Assembly: GCA_033852165.1 (NCBI GenBank) | Contig: JAWSUZ010000015.1 | Location: 1 to 64,000 of the forward strand | Direction: 5' to 3' | Source of the DNA: Agarilytica sp033852165 | GTDB lineage: Bacteria; Pseudomonadota; Gammaproteobacteria; Pseudomonadales; Cellvibrionaceae | Length of the DNA stretch: 64,000 bases | Shown: one piece after another, positions 43,478 through 52,971 of the stretch | Layout: the number at the start of each line of letters is the position of its first letter | How positions within the stretch are numbered: the stretch's first letter is position 1 | Position numbers and translations under genes: made by a program | Notes under the pieces: generated by a model | Told to the model about the DNA's origin: nothing | Databases searched by the model: none | Seen by the model: only the letters and a program-made list of their open reading frames with translations

Positions 43478-45127
43478 ATGCAAAAACTGCTGATGTTTTT
43501 TTACTCATCGACCACTTCTCATCGTAAAATACGGCAACCCGCTCCTCTTAACAGACGCCGACCAGTTACGGACTACAGCGCTGTTGTTCAAGCTTATTGC
43601 CGTTCTACTTGCATAGCTATCATTTACTTAGTCGGGATCAGCCTCAGTACTCAGGCCTTGAGTGATGAATGCCTAGATGAGCGCACGCAAAATCCGATTT
43701 ACGGAGCCGATTGTCAGTTTCTTAGCCTCAAAGAAGACCCCGCTAATAGCAACTCACGGACCCTAGACGTATACCTAACTCGGATTCCCGCCATTCAAGA
43801 TAACCAAAAACCTCCCATATTTTTTATAGCCGGTGGACCCGGGCAAGCTTCCAGTGAATTAATAGCAATGTTTCGCCATCAATTTTCTCACTTATTGGTG
43901 GATCATGATTTTGTTTTTGTTGACCAACGCGGTACGGGAAAGTCGAACCCGCTTGACTGCGATATCGATCTACTCGAACACGCCGACAAAACCTTAAATG
44001 CTCTAGAAGAGCTGGCGCTAGAAAAACAACGCGAGTGCTTAAAGACTTACGACGGTGACTTAACTCGCTATACAACACCGTATGCGGTGCAAGATCTCGA
44101 AGCGGTGAGAAAGCACCTCGGCTACGACAAAATATTCCTATGGGGCGGGTCCTACGGTACGCGGGTAATTATTGAGTATTTGCGCTCGTTTCCATCCTCA
44201 ATTGCCGGAGCAATATTAGACGGAGTAGCTCCCGTTAGTATTCAGCTTCCCGCTTTTTTAGAACGAGACGGCAGCCGCGCCCTTGGCCACTTGTTTGAAA
44301 TTTGTCAATCTGACGCAGCGTGTGAAAAAGCATTTCCCAACCTTAGCGCTCACTGGCTAACCCTGCTCGACACGCTACAACGTAAATCCAGCATCGTCAC
44401 GCTCACACACCCACGAACACAAAAATCACACCGAATTTATATTGACGATCAAATTATTTCCGCGTGGACGCGAATCATTTTATACAGCCGGGAAATAACG
44501 CCAATACTTCCCCTAGCACTTCACCGAGCCACCCTGCACGATTACTCACAACTGTTTAGTATTTACGCCTTAGGCCTAGAGAACCTATCTGAAGGCGTTA
44601 GCGAAGGCATGCAAACAGCTGTTTTATGCGCAGAAGACCATAAATTCAGGCAATCGAATACACAAAATAAACTCGACAACTATACTCGACTGCTTCACCT
44701 ACCAACGCCAGTATCCCTTGATCGCATATGCGAAATGTTCCCAAAAAGTATTTTAGAAGCCAATTATTTTGAGGCCATAAGCAGTGAAGTGCCCACCCTA
44801 TTACTGTCCGGAAAACTAGACCCCGTTACACCCGCACTGTGGGCTGAGGAATTAAGTCCGCAATTGCCTAACTCTCGCCATATAATTATCGAAGGAGGAC
44901 ACCATATTGTTTCCCGCTTGGGTTGCATGCCACACATTATTGCTAAGTTTATTAAGGCGCCCAACAAACTCAACAACATCGACATTGAGTGTATTAATAA
45001 TATTAAAACGCCTCATTTCTTTATTGATTCTGCAGGGCCCGAATTATCTGCCGAATCCCAGTTATCTCCCGAACACAAGTTAAAAGCAGAGAGCACGACA
45101 ACCAAAAAAGCGGAGGCAGCGCTATGA
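43478..45127 (+). CDS. Alpha/beta hydrolase, S33/TAP-like peptidase type
   Basis: 549 aa with a hydrophobic segment at ~45-65 (IAIIYLVGISLSTQALS), probably a signal or anchor, so it is predicted to be exported. Hydrolase landmarks: oxyanion loop IAGGPGQASSE, VDQRGTGKS, nucleophile elbow GGSYGT (Ser), acid in GKLDPVTP and His in EGGHHIV. A cluster of paired Cys in the second half and the layout match the TAP-C containing aminopeptidase-like hydrolases. The stop overlaps the ABC ATPase start by 4 bases, so enzyme and transporter are probably co-expressed. The substrate, perhaps a peptide or ester exported by the transporter, is unknown. Confidence 0.85.
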   Translation: MQKLLMFFYSSTTSHRKIRQPAPLNRRRPVTDYSAVVQAYCRSTCIAIIYLVGISLSTQALSDECLDERTQNPIYGADCQFLSLKEDPANSNSRTLDVYLTRIPAIQDNQKPPIFFIAGGPGQASSELIAMFRHQFSHLLVDHDFVFVDQRGTGKSNPLDCDIDLLEHADKTLNALEELALEKQRECLKTYDGDLTRYTTPYAVQDLEAVRKHLGYDKIFLWGGSYGTRVIIEYLRSFPSSIAGAILDGVAPVSIQLPAFLERDGSRALGHLFEICQSDAACEKAFPNLSAHWLTLLDTLQRKSSIVTLTHPRTQKSHRIYIDDQIISAWTRIILYSREITPILPLALHRATLHDYSQLFSIYALGLENLSEGVSEGMQTAVLCAEDHKFRQSNTQNKLDNYTRLLHLPTPVSLDRICEMFPKSILEANYFEAISSEVPTLLLSGKLDPVTPALWAEELSPQLPNSRHIIIEGGHHIVSRLGCMPHIIAKFIKAPNKLNNIDIECINNIKTPHFFIDSAGPELSAESQLSPEHKLKAESTTTKKAEAAL

Positions 45128-45864
45128 TACTAGTCAATAATCTCGGCAAAAAGTTTGGCAAAATCATAGCAGTGGACCATGTCAGCTTTAGCGCTGATCG
45201 GGGTAAAATATTTGGTTTGCTCGGCCCCAATGGTGCGGGTAAAACCTCGACTCTACGAATGATCTACGGAGTATTCCGCCCTAGCTCCGGAGAAGTCACC
45301 ATCGATGGAATTCACGTACAAAAAGATACACTCAACGCACAAAAGCGTTTGGGCGTACTGCCTGACGGCGGCAGCCTCTACAAACGCCTTACAGCACGCG
45401 AGAATATCCAATATTTTGGCGAGTTGCATGGAATGAGGAAGCAGGCAATTCACCTCTCAATAGAGAAACTTAGCGATATTTTAGGAATGGATAATATTAT
45501 AGACCGGCGAACAGCAGGCTTTTCTCAAGGTGAGCGAATGAAGGTCAATCTTGCCCGCGCCATTGTCCACAATCCTGACTACGTTCTATTAGATGAACCC
45601 ACAAACGGACTGGATGTTATCACCACACGTGCAGTTCGAAAACTTCTCCTCAATCTCAAAGCAGAGGGCAAGTGCGTTATTTTCTCTAGCCACTTAATGC
45701 ATGAAGTTTCCAACCTTTGCGACAAAGTCGGCATTATCGCTTCCGGCAGAATGGTCGTGCAGGGAAGTATCGAAGAAATCAAATCCGGTGCAAACGCAGA
45801 AACGTTAGAAGATGCCTTTGTCCATTACGCGTATGGCAACGAAGCCAACGCCTTACAGGAATAA
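45124..45864 (+). CDS. ABC transporter ATP-binding protein (NatA type)
   Basis: 246-aa ATPase: Walker A GPNGAGKTS, signature FSQGERMKVNLARAI, Walker B YVLLDEPTNGLD, and the switch His in FSSHLMHEV. The closest named type by pattern is NatA of the sodium/drug ABC-2 exporters. It is coupled to the hydrolase gene by an ATGA overlap and to the permease by a 5-base gap. Confidence 0.92.
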   Translation: MILVNNLGKKFGKIIAVDHVSFSADRGKIFGLLGPNGAGKTSTLRMIYGVFRPSSGEVTIDGIHVQKDTLNAQKRLGVLPDGGSLYKRLTARENIQYFGELHGMRKQAIHLSIEKLSDILGMDNIIDRRTAGFSQGERMKVNLARAIVHNPDYVLLDEPTNGLDVITTRAVRKLLLNLKAEGKCVIFSSHLMHEVSNLCDKVGIIASGRMVVQGSIEEIKSGANAETLEDAFVHYAYGNEANALQE

Positions 45865-45869
45865 GGTTT

Positions 45870-47033
45870 ATGCCGCTTTTTATCTATATTATAAAAAAGG
45901 AAATTTTAGACGCTTTACGCGACGGAAAGTCGATGGCGACAGCCTTGTTTATTCCCATCCTTTTTGCCTTATCGTCGTTTGGCATTCCCCACCTTATAGT
46001 TGCGATGCAGAACGACTCTAAAGCCATCACCTTGTCCATTGAAGGAAAACACCTCATCGTCCCCTTGGTCGCTCACCTTGAGGAGTACGGAATCAAAATC
46101 ATTGAGCCGATAGAAAACCCAGAACAAGCAATTATTGATCGAAAGATAGAAATGATTTTGATTGTGCCTGAAGACTTTCCGCAGCAGTTTCGCAAACAAA
46201 ATATCGCTACGTTAAACCTCCTGTCGGACCATTCCCGCACAAAATCCGCCGCTCAAGTGGCTCGGGTAAAAGGGCTGATTGAACGCTGGTCTATGAGCAC
46301 AGGGGCTTTACGCCTAATCACTCGCAATATTAGCCCTGGAATTGCTAACCCCATTAGCGTGAATAGCGTAAACGTAACCAGTGATCAACGCGTAGCATCG
46401 AAGATATTAGCCTTTTTACCCATGTTTATTCTGATGATCGCGTTTGCATCCGGCATTGGCTCGGTCGCAGATATGGCAAGTGGTGAACGAGAACGGCGCT
46501 CATTAGAACCTCTGCTGATCAACCCCATATCCCACAGCATGGTCTTCTTAGGCAAATGGTCTGCCGCCGTTTGTATCACCACCTGCGTGTCCATTATTGG
46601 CATCACCCTGCAATTTTTCTGTATAAAAATGTCTCCAATTGCTCAACTGGGGCTGCGTTTAGAAATGGGGGCCGATAAATTTTTCACCATATTCGTTATT
46701 CTTATCCCCATTATATGTTTCGTTTCCGCACTACAGTTATTCGTTTCGTTTTTTGCTCGCTCGTTTAAGGATGCTCAATCGTATATTAGTTTAATTATGA
46801 TATTGCCTATGGCCCCCGGCCTGTACCTAACCTTCAATTCTGGCAGCGCGGAGCTATGGCAAATGTTCGTGCCGATTCTTGGGCCGACCGCTTTATTTGT
46901 GGATATTGTCGGCGGGGATGGAGCGACTCTGTTGAATATCGCTATCACTAGTGGAGTTTCCTTCGCGTGCGCCGGGGTATGTGCGCTTGCGGGGGTGATG
47001 CTATTACGGCGGGAGAAGACTATTTTTGGCTAA
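45870..47033 (+). CDS. ABC-2 type permease (NatB-like)
   Basis: 387-aa membrane protein. One N-terminal segment (~20-40) is followed by a ~150-residue extracytoplasmic domain and then 5 segments in the C-terminal half (FLPMFILMIAFASGIGS, then four more), with the ABC-2 signature SGERERRSLEPLLINPIS just after the second. This arrangement is that of NatB/DrrB-like exporters. ATG 45870 has AAGG upstream; a frame-open extension to 45717 overlaps the ATPase gene and was rejected. It forms with the ATPase a presumed exporter and completes the hydrolase module. Confidence 0.88.
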   Translation: MPLFIYIIKKEILDALRDGKSMATALFIPILFALSSFGIPHLIVAMQNDSKAITLSIEGKHLIVPLVAHLEEYGIKIIEPIENPEQAIIDRKIEMILIVPEDFPQQFRKQNIATLNLLSDHSRTKSAAQVARVKGLIERWSMSTGALRLITRNISPGIANPISVNSVNVTSDQRVASKILAFLPMFILMIAFASGIGSVADMASGERERRSLEPLLINPISHSMVFLGKWSAAVCITTCVSIIGITLQFFCIKMSPIAQLGLRLEMGADKFFTIFVILIPIICFVSALQLFVSFFARSFKDAQSYISLIMILPMAPGLYLTFNSGSAELWQMFVPILGPTALFVDIVGGDGATLLNIAITSGVSFACAGVCALAGVMLLRREKTIFG

Positions 47034-47297
47034 AATGAGTAAACTTAACTTCGCCTGGCTTAAAGCCGAGTTCTTTACTAACTTTTTGTGTGTTTCGAAG
47101 AGCTAACATTAGTCGGCTTCAAGCGATGGGTACGTTGAAAATACGCGGCTCTTTAACCGATAAATATGCCGAAAAAAGTAACTGATAATTTTTCTTTATT
47201 ACCTTTTTATTTAGCTTATTAAATCTTTCATGTCATATATTTCTGAGAGCCTGATCTAGCCCAAGCGAGTCATTAGCATTCCCGCTCAGGGAATACT

Positions 47298-47876
47298 TTA
47301 CTCAAGAAGAAAAGCAGCTACTTCAGGAAGCCAACGATCATACCCTTCAAAACTATGATTACCACCCTCTTCTACTAGCTGACGGCACCCGGCATATTTT
47401 TCTACGGCTTGCCGATAATCGAGGGTTTCATCTCCGGTTTGCAGCATTACCCAGTACTTATCTTTTGCTTGAATACTTTTAGTATCTAATGCCGTTAGGT
47501 CGTCCATATCTTTTTGGCTAAGTGTGTATACATCTTCGCTGTAGTAACTCTGAACAGGCTGGTCGATATATTCTGGCAAACGTGTTTGGGGTGATACGGC
47601 GGGATTTATCAATACGGCCTTTTTAATGTGCTGCGCTTCGCATAAGTGCGTCGCCCAGAAGCCGCCTAGGGAGCTGCCTATTGCGGTTATCTCTTGCCCT
47701 GAATATTCGGTGAGAGCTTCTTGTAATTGTTTTTTCGCCTCGCAGGGGTAAGAAGACAGCTGTGGGCAAGTATAGGTTACATCGGGGTAATGTTCAGCAA
47801 GCCACTTTTGTGTGGCTTGCGCTTTTATTGATAGTGGTGAACTTAAAAAACCGTGAATATAGATGATGACGGGCAT
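47298..47876 (-). CDS. yqiA: YqiA-family esterase
   Basis: 192 aa, alpha/beta hydrolase fold of the YqiA family. IYIHGFLSSPLSIKA opens the oxyanion region, GSSLGGFWA carries the nucleophile Ser, and EEGGNHSFEGYDRW carries the catalytic His. It belongs to the conserved order nudF-yqiB-cpdA-yqiA-parE. No Shine-Dalgarno is visible at ATG 47876: the bases upstream read TTTCCCCCA and then run into a nine-copy heptamer repeat, so its translation may depend on that sequence. Confidence 0.88.
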   Translation of the reverse strand: MPVIIYIHGFLSSPLSIKAQATQKWLAEHYPDVTYTCPQLSSYPCEAKKQLQEALTEYSGQEITAIGSSLGGFWATHLCEAQHIKKAVLINPAVSPQTRLPEYIDQPVQSYYSEDVYTLSQKDMDDLTALDTKSIQAKDKYWVMLQTGDETLDYRQAVEKYAGCRQLVEEGGNHSFEGYDRWLPEVAAFLLE

Positions 47877-47887
47877 TGGGGGAAACC

Positions 47888-47950
47888 GGGTTACGGGTTA
47901 CGGGTTACGGGTTACGGGTTACGGGTTACGGGTTACGGGTTACGGGTTAC
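47888..47950. repeat. Nine tandem GGGTTAC heptamers
   Basis: Nine perfect GGGTTAC units (GTAACCC on the transcribed strand) lie in the 117 bases between the end of cpdA and the start of yqiA. They end 11 bases before the yqiA ATG. A perfect short tandem repeat like this is prone to slipped-strand copy change. Confidence 0.97.
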
Positions 47951-47993
47951 GGAAAATAATAGCTACCCCTTTGAAGAAGGGTTTTATTTTCCT

Positions 47994-48779
47994 TTAGTAA
48001 CCTGTGGCGTCGAAGTTAATGCCATATTGTTTTTCGACAACACGACGAACGTCGGTTGTAAAGTTGCCATCGGGGAATAATTTGTAGTGACGATAACCCG
48101 GCATAATTCGGTCGACTTGGAAGTCGTCACAGTTGGGAACAAACTGCACGCAGGTCGATGGCGTGGCAAGCAATGCAACGCCATCACGATTAGCGGTAAA
48201 CTCTTGGTGTACGTGGCCCCACGAAATGGCTTTCACGTTATTGTAACGATCAATAATTTCAAAAAATTCGTCGTTATTTTTAACGGTATATTGATCTACC
48301 CACTCACTACCAACATCCACGGCCTGATGATGTAAAAAAATTATCGTGGGTTTGTCGGGATATTTTTGCAGCTCTGTTTCCATTCGCTGCAATTCACTTA
48401 ATTTGATTTCACCACCTTCTTCCATAGGAATGGTGGAGTCGAGTAAAATAAAATTCCAATCCTCAACTGAATGATGAGCCTCTATCGGTAAATCTTTTAC
48501 CTGGTCCATATTAATTGGGTCATCGTGATTACCGGGCAACCAAGCAAGGGGTGTTTCGGGGAATGCCTCACGCACAAATGAAACGAAGCGTTCGTAGGAG
48601 GCCACGCCGCCATCATTGGAGATATCACCAGAGCACAGAATCAAGTCTGGCTGCTCTTGCTTTTGCAATAACCTCAATACGTCACGAAGACTCTCGTCTG
48701 TATTTAAGCCGAGAAACTCGTGATCAGGCTGACTGCTAAGATGGCAATCTGTAATGTGTAATAAGTGAAATGGGCGCAT
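47994..48779 (-). CDS. cpdA: 3',5'-cyclic-AMP phosphodiesterase
   Basis: 261-aa metallophosphoesterase of the CpdA type. Metal-site motifs occur in the standard order: ITDCHL (near residue 10), SGDISNDGG, PGNHDDP, FLHHQAV and WGHVHQE. CpdA hydrolyses cAMP and thus dampens CRP signalling. Order with yqiB upstream and yqiA downstream supports the assignment. Length is near the E. coli protein (275 aa). Confidence 0.93.
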   Translation of the reverse strand: MRPFHLLHITDCHLSSQPDHEFLGLNTDESLRDVLRLLQKQEQPDLILCSGDISNDGGVASYERFVSFVREAFPETPLAWLPGNHDDPINMDQVKDLPIEAHHSVEDWNFILLDSTIPMEEGGEIKLSELQRMETELQKYPDKPTIIFLHHQAVDVGSEWVDQYTVKNNDEFFEIIDRYNNVKAISWGHVHQEFTANRDGVALLATPSTCVQFVPNCDDFQVDRIMPGYRHYKLFPDGNFTTDVRRVVEKQYGINFDATGY

Positions 48780-48879
48780 GCTTCCCTACTTCGATACCTC
48801 TGTCTGACAGCAAATGGCTAACGCATTATCATTGATGTCTGATTGCTTATGGGGCATAAAGTGCTCAATGATCATTATT

Positions 48880-49338
48880 TTACGTGAATTGAATCACACG
48901 TTTCGACTCTTTTAACCCGTTTCGTTTACAGAAGCTTAACCAATCTCCCAAAAATTGGTTGAGCGCGAACTTTTCATCGCGATGATACATTTGTGGATTA
49001 GGGTAGGAATATTCGGCTAACCAACGATGGTGCTGGTTCCAAGACACGATTTCGGCCATGCCCACATCGTGATAGATACGCACAACGATTCGCGGCGTAT
49101 CGAGGTATTTATGCTGTTGTTCAACGGCCAATGTCGTTGTGTAGGGAGCGCTTTCTAGTGTGGTTACGCTGATTTCGAATTCTGACTGGGGGCTACCCGC
49201 CGAAAAAGACCATGAATCAACACCTTCACGCATGCCCGGTAATAAGCTCATCAATTGATAGTAGTTCATCTCGCACAATGCGTGATGCCCTCGAAGATCG
49301 ACGGATGGCTTCTTTTGCAGTGATTTAAGGGCTGTCAC
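48880..49338 (-). CDS. yqiB: DUF1249 protein (YqiB)
   Basis: 152 aa. YQLMSLLPGM near the start, YTTTLAVEQQHKYLD and a C-terminal NQFLGDWLSFCKRNG are the typical DUF1249 landmarks. Function unknown; it is named from the conserved neighbourhood between nudF and cpdA, which is present here. The start is ATG 49338 or a slightly different one; no strong ribosome site was identified. Confidence 0.88.
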   Translation of the reverse strand: MTALKSLQKKPSVDLRGHHALCEMNYYQLMSLLPGMREGVDSWSFSAGSPQSEFEISVTTLESAPYTTTLAVEQQHKYLDTPRIVVRIYHDVGMAEIVSWNQHHRWLAEYSYPNPQMYHRDEKFALNQFLGDWLSFCKRNGLKESKRVIQFT

Positions 49339-49426
49339 CAGGCGCGGCCTCTATTTCTCTACTTGTTAAAACTAAACATATTAGGACAGAAGTTTAGTTA
49401 CGGCTAACGCTTGCTTATAACCAACG

Positions 49427-50059
49427 TTAGTTTTGCTCTGTTTTTCTACTTTCTGCTAAGGATTTTCGATTAATTTGCAACCATTGTAAACCCAATAATG
49501 TTGCTGAATTGTTCATCCTACTATCAAGCATAACAGCAAATACTTCTTCCGCTGGAAAAAGATGTAATAAGATATCCTCGTTTTCATGCTCCAATCCATG
49601 CACGCCTCCGGCGTTTTCAAGGTCGCATATTGCGCAGTATAAGTGGATTTTTTCGGTGCAACCTCCGGGCGAAGAGTAGTAACTGGTAATGTGTATCAGT
49701 TCGGCTTCGCCAATGCCCGCCTCCTCCTGTAGCTCACGTTTTATAAGGGCTTCTGGCGATTCATCAGTATCCATCATCCCTGCCACAACCTCTAAACACC
49801 AGGGTGAGTGTTCGGAGTCTAAGGCTCCAATTCGGAATTGTTCGACTAGGCCAATCAGATCTCGCTCGGGGTCGTACAGTACCGCCGCACTGGCGTCGCC
49901 ACGGTGGAAGATTTCACGTGTCATCTCTCGACTCCAACCCCCACCAAACAACCTGTGTTTAAGGCTGATGGCGAGCATTTTAAAAAACCCATCAAATATG
50001 ACAGTTTTACTGCCGACAACGACATCTTGAATAGAAAACTTGGCTTTGCGCACGGGCAT
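49427..50059 (-). CDS. nudF: ADP-ribose pyrophosphatase
   Basis: 210-aa Nudix hydrolase with an intact Nudix box GMMDTDESPEALIKRELQEE followed by AGI, fitting GX5EX7REUXEEXGU. The sequence around it (VEQFRIGAL, PWCLEVVAG, SPGGCTEKI) is typical of the NudF ADP-ribose pyrophosphatase, which splits ADP-ribose into AMP and ribose-5-phosphate. It heads the nudF-yqiB-cpdA-yqiA run on the minus strand. In E. coli tolC is divergent from nudF; here a TolC-family gene is about 5 kb away with inserted genes between. Confidence 0.93.
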   Translation of the reverse strand: MPVRKAKFSIQDVVVGSKTVIFDGFFKMLAISLKHRLFGGGWSREMTREIFHRGDASAAVLYDPERDLIGLVEQFRIGALDSEHSPWCLEVVAGMMDTDESPEALIKRELQEEAGIGEAELIHITSYYSSPGGCTEKIHLYCAICDLENAGGVHGLEHENEDILLHLFPAEEVFAVMLDSRMNNSATLLGLQWLQINRKSLAESRKTEQN

Positions 50060-50124
50060 TTATTGAGACCTTTCTGTTTTTGGGAGGTATATGGGAAGTG
50101 TATAAGGCATGGGGACTGTGGGTA

Positions 50125-51024
50125 TCAGCGGTACTTCTCGTCGACAACATCGCATAGATGGCTAAGAACCGGCTCGATTAAGCGGGATTTTTCTTTGTGA
50201 GGGCCGAATAAGCAAAGGGTGATATTGGATAACGGCGGCATTCCGTCTTTTTCGCTTAGAATGTTCATTTCCGGTAATAGGCAACTCGTCCCCAAAACAC
50301 CAACCCCCAAACCGGCCTTAATGACAGACTGTAAACCTAGAACACTGCTAGAGGAGACGACTTCTCTCCACCCAATATTGACGCCCTTCAGAGATTTCAA
50401 TGCACGGTGGCGATATATACAAGGCTCAGGCATAAGACATAAGGGGAGTACGCCGGACTCGCCGTGCTTATTCTTCGATTGGCTCTGAGGCACTACTGGT
50501 GGCTTCTCCATGCAATGCACCCAATGTAAGGTCTCATCCAATATTGGAACTCCACCCGACCTTGAGTCGTCTGCTTTCGCGATAATCACATCGACTTCAT
50601 TTGCGTCTAGAGCTCGAAATAGTTCGGAACTCAGGCCCAGGCGGATTTGCATTTCCACTGCGGGAAATTTTCGCTGAATATCAACCAGTAAAGCAGGCAA
50701 ACGGTGCGCCGCGAAGTATTCCACTAGCCCAATACGCAATTTGCCTGCTATTTCTGGAGCCTGCAGGGCACCAATCGCTTCTTCGTTTAGATGCAGTAAC
50801 CGCATAGCATAGGGCAAAAATAGCTCGCCAGCGCTTGATAGCTCGACGGACCGGCTACTTCTATCCAGCAGTTGTCGCCCTAGAAGGGTTTCGAGCTTTT
50901 TCATACGGACGCTAATGGCCGACTGGCTCTTGTGCAAACGTTCCCCGGCTTCGGTGAAGCTTTTACATTCCGCCACGACGACAAAACAACGTATGAGTTC
51001 TAGATTGATATCATCAAATCGCAT
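50125..51024 (-). CDS. LysR-type transcriptional regulator
   Basis: N-terminal winged helix (INLELIRCFVVVAECKSFTEAG ... SQSAISVRMKKLE, the typical LysR HTH), then a ~210-residue LysR substrate-binding domain. ATG 51024 is chosen so that the HTH begins about 8 residues in; a frame-open start at 51078 adds 18 unlikely residues. It is divergent from an oxidoreductase gene (51248), which it probably regulates. No effector can be named. Confidence 0.87.
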   Translation of the reverse strand: MRFDDINLELIRCFVVVAECKSFTEAGERLHKSQSAISVRMKKLETLLGRQLLDRSSRSVELSSAGELFLPYAMRLLHLNEEAIGALQAPEIAGKLRIGLVEYFAAHRLPALLVDIQRKFPAVEMQIRLGLSSELFRALDANEVDVIIAKADDSRSGGVPILDETLHWVHCMEKPPVVPQSQSKNKHGESGVLPLCLMPEPCIYRHRALKSLKGVNIGWREVVSSSSVLGLQSVIKAGLGVGVLGTSCLLPEMNILSEKDGMPPLSNITLCLFGPHKEKSRLIEPVLSHLCDVVDEKYR

Positions 51025-51247
51025 AGTTAGATTAAAGCGTGAATGAATTCGAATTTCAAATAGATATAATAAAAACAATTCATTTCTATTATTCTAACCT
51101 TTCTCATATTATTCACTCGTGGAATCTTTCGGCAACGGAATTCCAACCCATGATTGCCCAAGTATGGACTGAGTGATCTTTCACCCTAGGCAAGAGCAAA
51201 TGACAATTGGCAAACTTCCACACATCGCTAGTTAAAGGTATCGATCA

Positions 51248-52237
51248 ATGAAAGCTGCATGGTATGAAACGTTAGGTCCCGCAGAATCGGTTTTACAAAC
51301 GGGTGAGTTCCCAACGCCAACCGCCTTGGCTGGCGAAGTGCTGGTCCGCCTCTATTCTTCAGGCGTAAATCCTTCTGATGTAAAAATGCGTGCAGGTACT
51401 CGGGCGGGGGGAACGAAAATGCCTTACCCAAGAATTATCCCCCATAGCGATGGTGCTGGCATTATAGAATCTGTCGGACCTGGTGTAGACAAGGGTCGAA
51501 TTGGTGAGCGTGTTTGGGTCTCTAATGCTCAGTGGCAACGTGCTTCTGGATCTGCGGCAGAATATATTGCGATTGGTGCAGACTTGGCCGCACATTTACC
51601 CGATAACACGTCCTTTGAAATAGGCGCGTCTTTGGGAATACCCGCAATTACGGCATGTCACTGCGTATTCAGCCACGGGGCCGTCGAAGGAAAATCGATT
51701 CTCATTAGCGGCGCAGCTGGAACGGTGGGACACCTCGCTATTCAATTAGCCCGAATGGGTGGAGCCCGCGTTATCGCAACGGTACGCGGCGAGGAAAATA
51801 AGTCACGAGCCATAAAAGCCGGTGCTCATAAGGCGCTAGATTTTACAGATGACAATTTGGCCGAGCAAATTATTGCCGCAAATGAGAATTGTGAAATAGA
51901 CCGAATTATCGAAGTTGAGTTTGGTAGCAATGCGGATACCAATGCAAAAATTATTAAGTCCCGAGGAAAAATTGTGACCTTCGGTTCTGCTCGCCAAATG
52001 CGACCGGAACTGCCGTTTTATCCGCTGATGTTTAAAGGCGTAACGATTGAGTTTGTTTTGGTTTATTTATTAGAAAAAGAGGAACGTAAATCGCTAGCCG
52101 AGCTAATAAATCATGCGCTTACGGACGGTAAACTATCTGTACCCATCCATTCTCAATTTGAATTGAGTGATATAGTCAAAGCCCATGAGCAAGTCGAAAA
52201 CGGGAAGAACGGTTCGGTTGTCGTCAATATGAATTGA
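51248..52237 (+). CDS. Zinc-independent NADPH:quinone-reductase-like MDR oxidoreductase
   Basis: 329 aa medium-chain dehydrogenase. The catalytic GroES-like domain (~1-130; EVLVRLYSSGVNPSDVKMRAG) and the Rossmann domain (SGAAGTVGHLAIQLARMGG) match the zeta-crystallin/quinone oxidoreductase group, which lacks the zinc-binding Cys residues of alcohol dehydrogenases. It should use NADPH to reduce quinones or enones. It is divergent from the LysR gene, with 223 bases between them. Confidence 0.88.
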   Translation: MKAAWYETLGPAESVLQTGEFPTPTALAGEVLVRLYSSGVNPSDVKMRAGTRAGGTKMPYPRIIPHSDGAGIIESVGPGVDKGRIGERVWVSNAQWQRASGSAAEYIAIGADLAAHLPDNTSFEIGASLGIPAITACHCVFSHGAVEGKSILISGAAGTVGHLAIQLARMGGARVIATVRGEENKSRAIKAGAHKALDFTDDNLAEQIIAANENCEIDRIIEVEFGSNADTNAKIIKSRGKIVTFGSARQMRPELPFYPLMFKGVTIEFVLVYLLEKEERKSLAELINHALTDGKLSVPIHSQFELSDIVKAHEQVENGKNGSVVVNMN

Positions 52238-52270
52238 TAGCGTTACAACGATAACCGCCCCCCCTATGTT

Positions 52271-52302
52271 GCTGGCGCGCCATCTTTTTTGCTGGCGCGC
52301 CA
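52271..52302. repeat. Two GCTGGCGCGCCA copies
   Basis: The 12-base word, containing the palindrome TGGCGCGCCA, occurs at 52271-52282 and 52291-52302, 8 bases apart, in the gap after the oxidoreductase gene. Purpose unknown. Confidence 0.7.
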
Positions 52303-52480
52303 CTTTAATCTTATGGACCTGTTTTTTTTCAAAGAATCCTTTAGAGTCTAGCCCTCACGTACTATTCAAGATCTCAGAGCCCGAGTTATAAGCCTGCAGC
52401 TCTAGCAGGCTTAACAGTGATAAGAGTCCCTCATATTTTGCACTAAGCTTTTGAAACAGGATTGATCATTTAGCCTATAA

Positions 52481-52840
52481 ATGAATATAAACGCGGCGCC
52501 GAATTCTCTTGTTTACAATGCCCAATCGTCTTTACGTCCGATTGACACCGAGGCGTTCGCGCAAACTAACGCTTCGGCAAATATTTCTAGGCAATCCCTA
52601 TCCTCTGAGTTTTCACCTTCTCAAAATTCCGTCTCGCGACAAAATGGCGAACATCGCCGTCCCGTAGAAAAACCCAATAACACTGAAAAACAGAATCTAA
52701 ATAGTCTGAACAAGGAAGTCGTTGAAGCCATAGAATTACGGCCCTTGGTAGTGGAGCAAAATAACAATCCGGCAATCAAAGCTTTTCAGACGGTGGCAGA
52801 CCAGGAAGATAATTTTCACCTTATTGATGTGTATGCCTAG
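52481..52840 (+). CDS. Hypothetical low-complexity protein
   Basis: 119 aa, rich in Asn, Ser, Gln and Ala, no hydrophobic segment, probably disordered. No family recognised. The start at ATG 52481 has no good ribosome site. The composition is protein-like (few aromatic residues, no rare strings), but the evidence is only that the frame is open. Confidence 0.4.
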   Translation: MNINAAPNSLVYNAQSSLRPIDTEAFAQTNASANISRQSLSSEFSPSQNSVSRQNGEHRRPVEKPNNTEKQNLNSLNKEVVEAIELRPLVVEQNNNPAIKAFQTVADQEDNFHLIDVYA

Positions 52841-52938
52841 GGCAACTCGGCTCAATTCCGTCAAGTCAGTAACCCTCTATATTTAAAATTGAGCAACAAT
52901 GACATTTCTGCCATCTCGTCGTGCGTGATTAAAAACGA

Positions 52939-52969
52939 GGTATCCTGCTCCCCTCCTAACCAGGATACC
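52939..52969 (-). terminator. Intrinsic terminator of the 52972 gene
   Basis: GGTATCCTG (52939-52947) and CAGGATACC (52961-52969) form a perfect 9-bp stem with a 13-base loop. On the minus strand the stem is followed by TCGTTTTTA, a U-run as expected of a rho-independent terminator. It lies just past the stop of the solute-binding protein gene. Confidence 0.8.
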
Positions 52970-52971
52970 GA

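Noticed and set aside
47888..47950. CRISPR array or telomere at the GGGTTAC repeats
   Set aside because: Units are 7 bases with no spacers and no cas genes, and the array lies inside a normal chromosomal cluster.
47853..48080. 75-codon frame with VTGYGLR repeats
   Set aside because: It is only the translation of the heptamer array and antisense cpdA.
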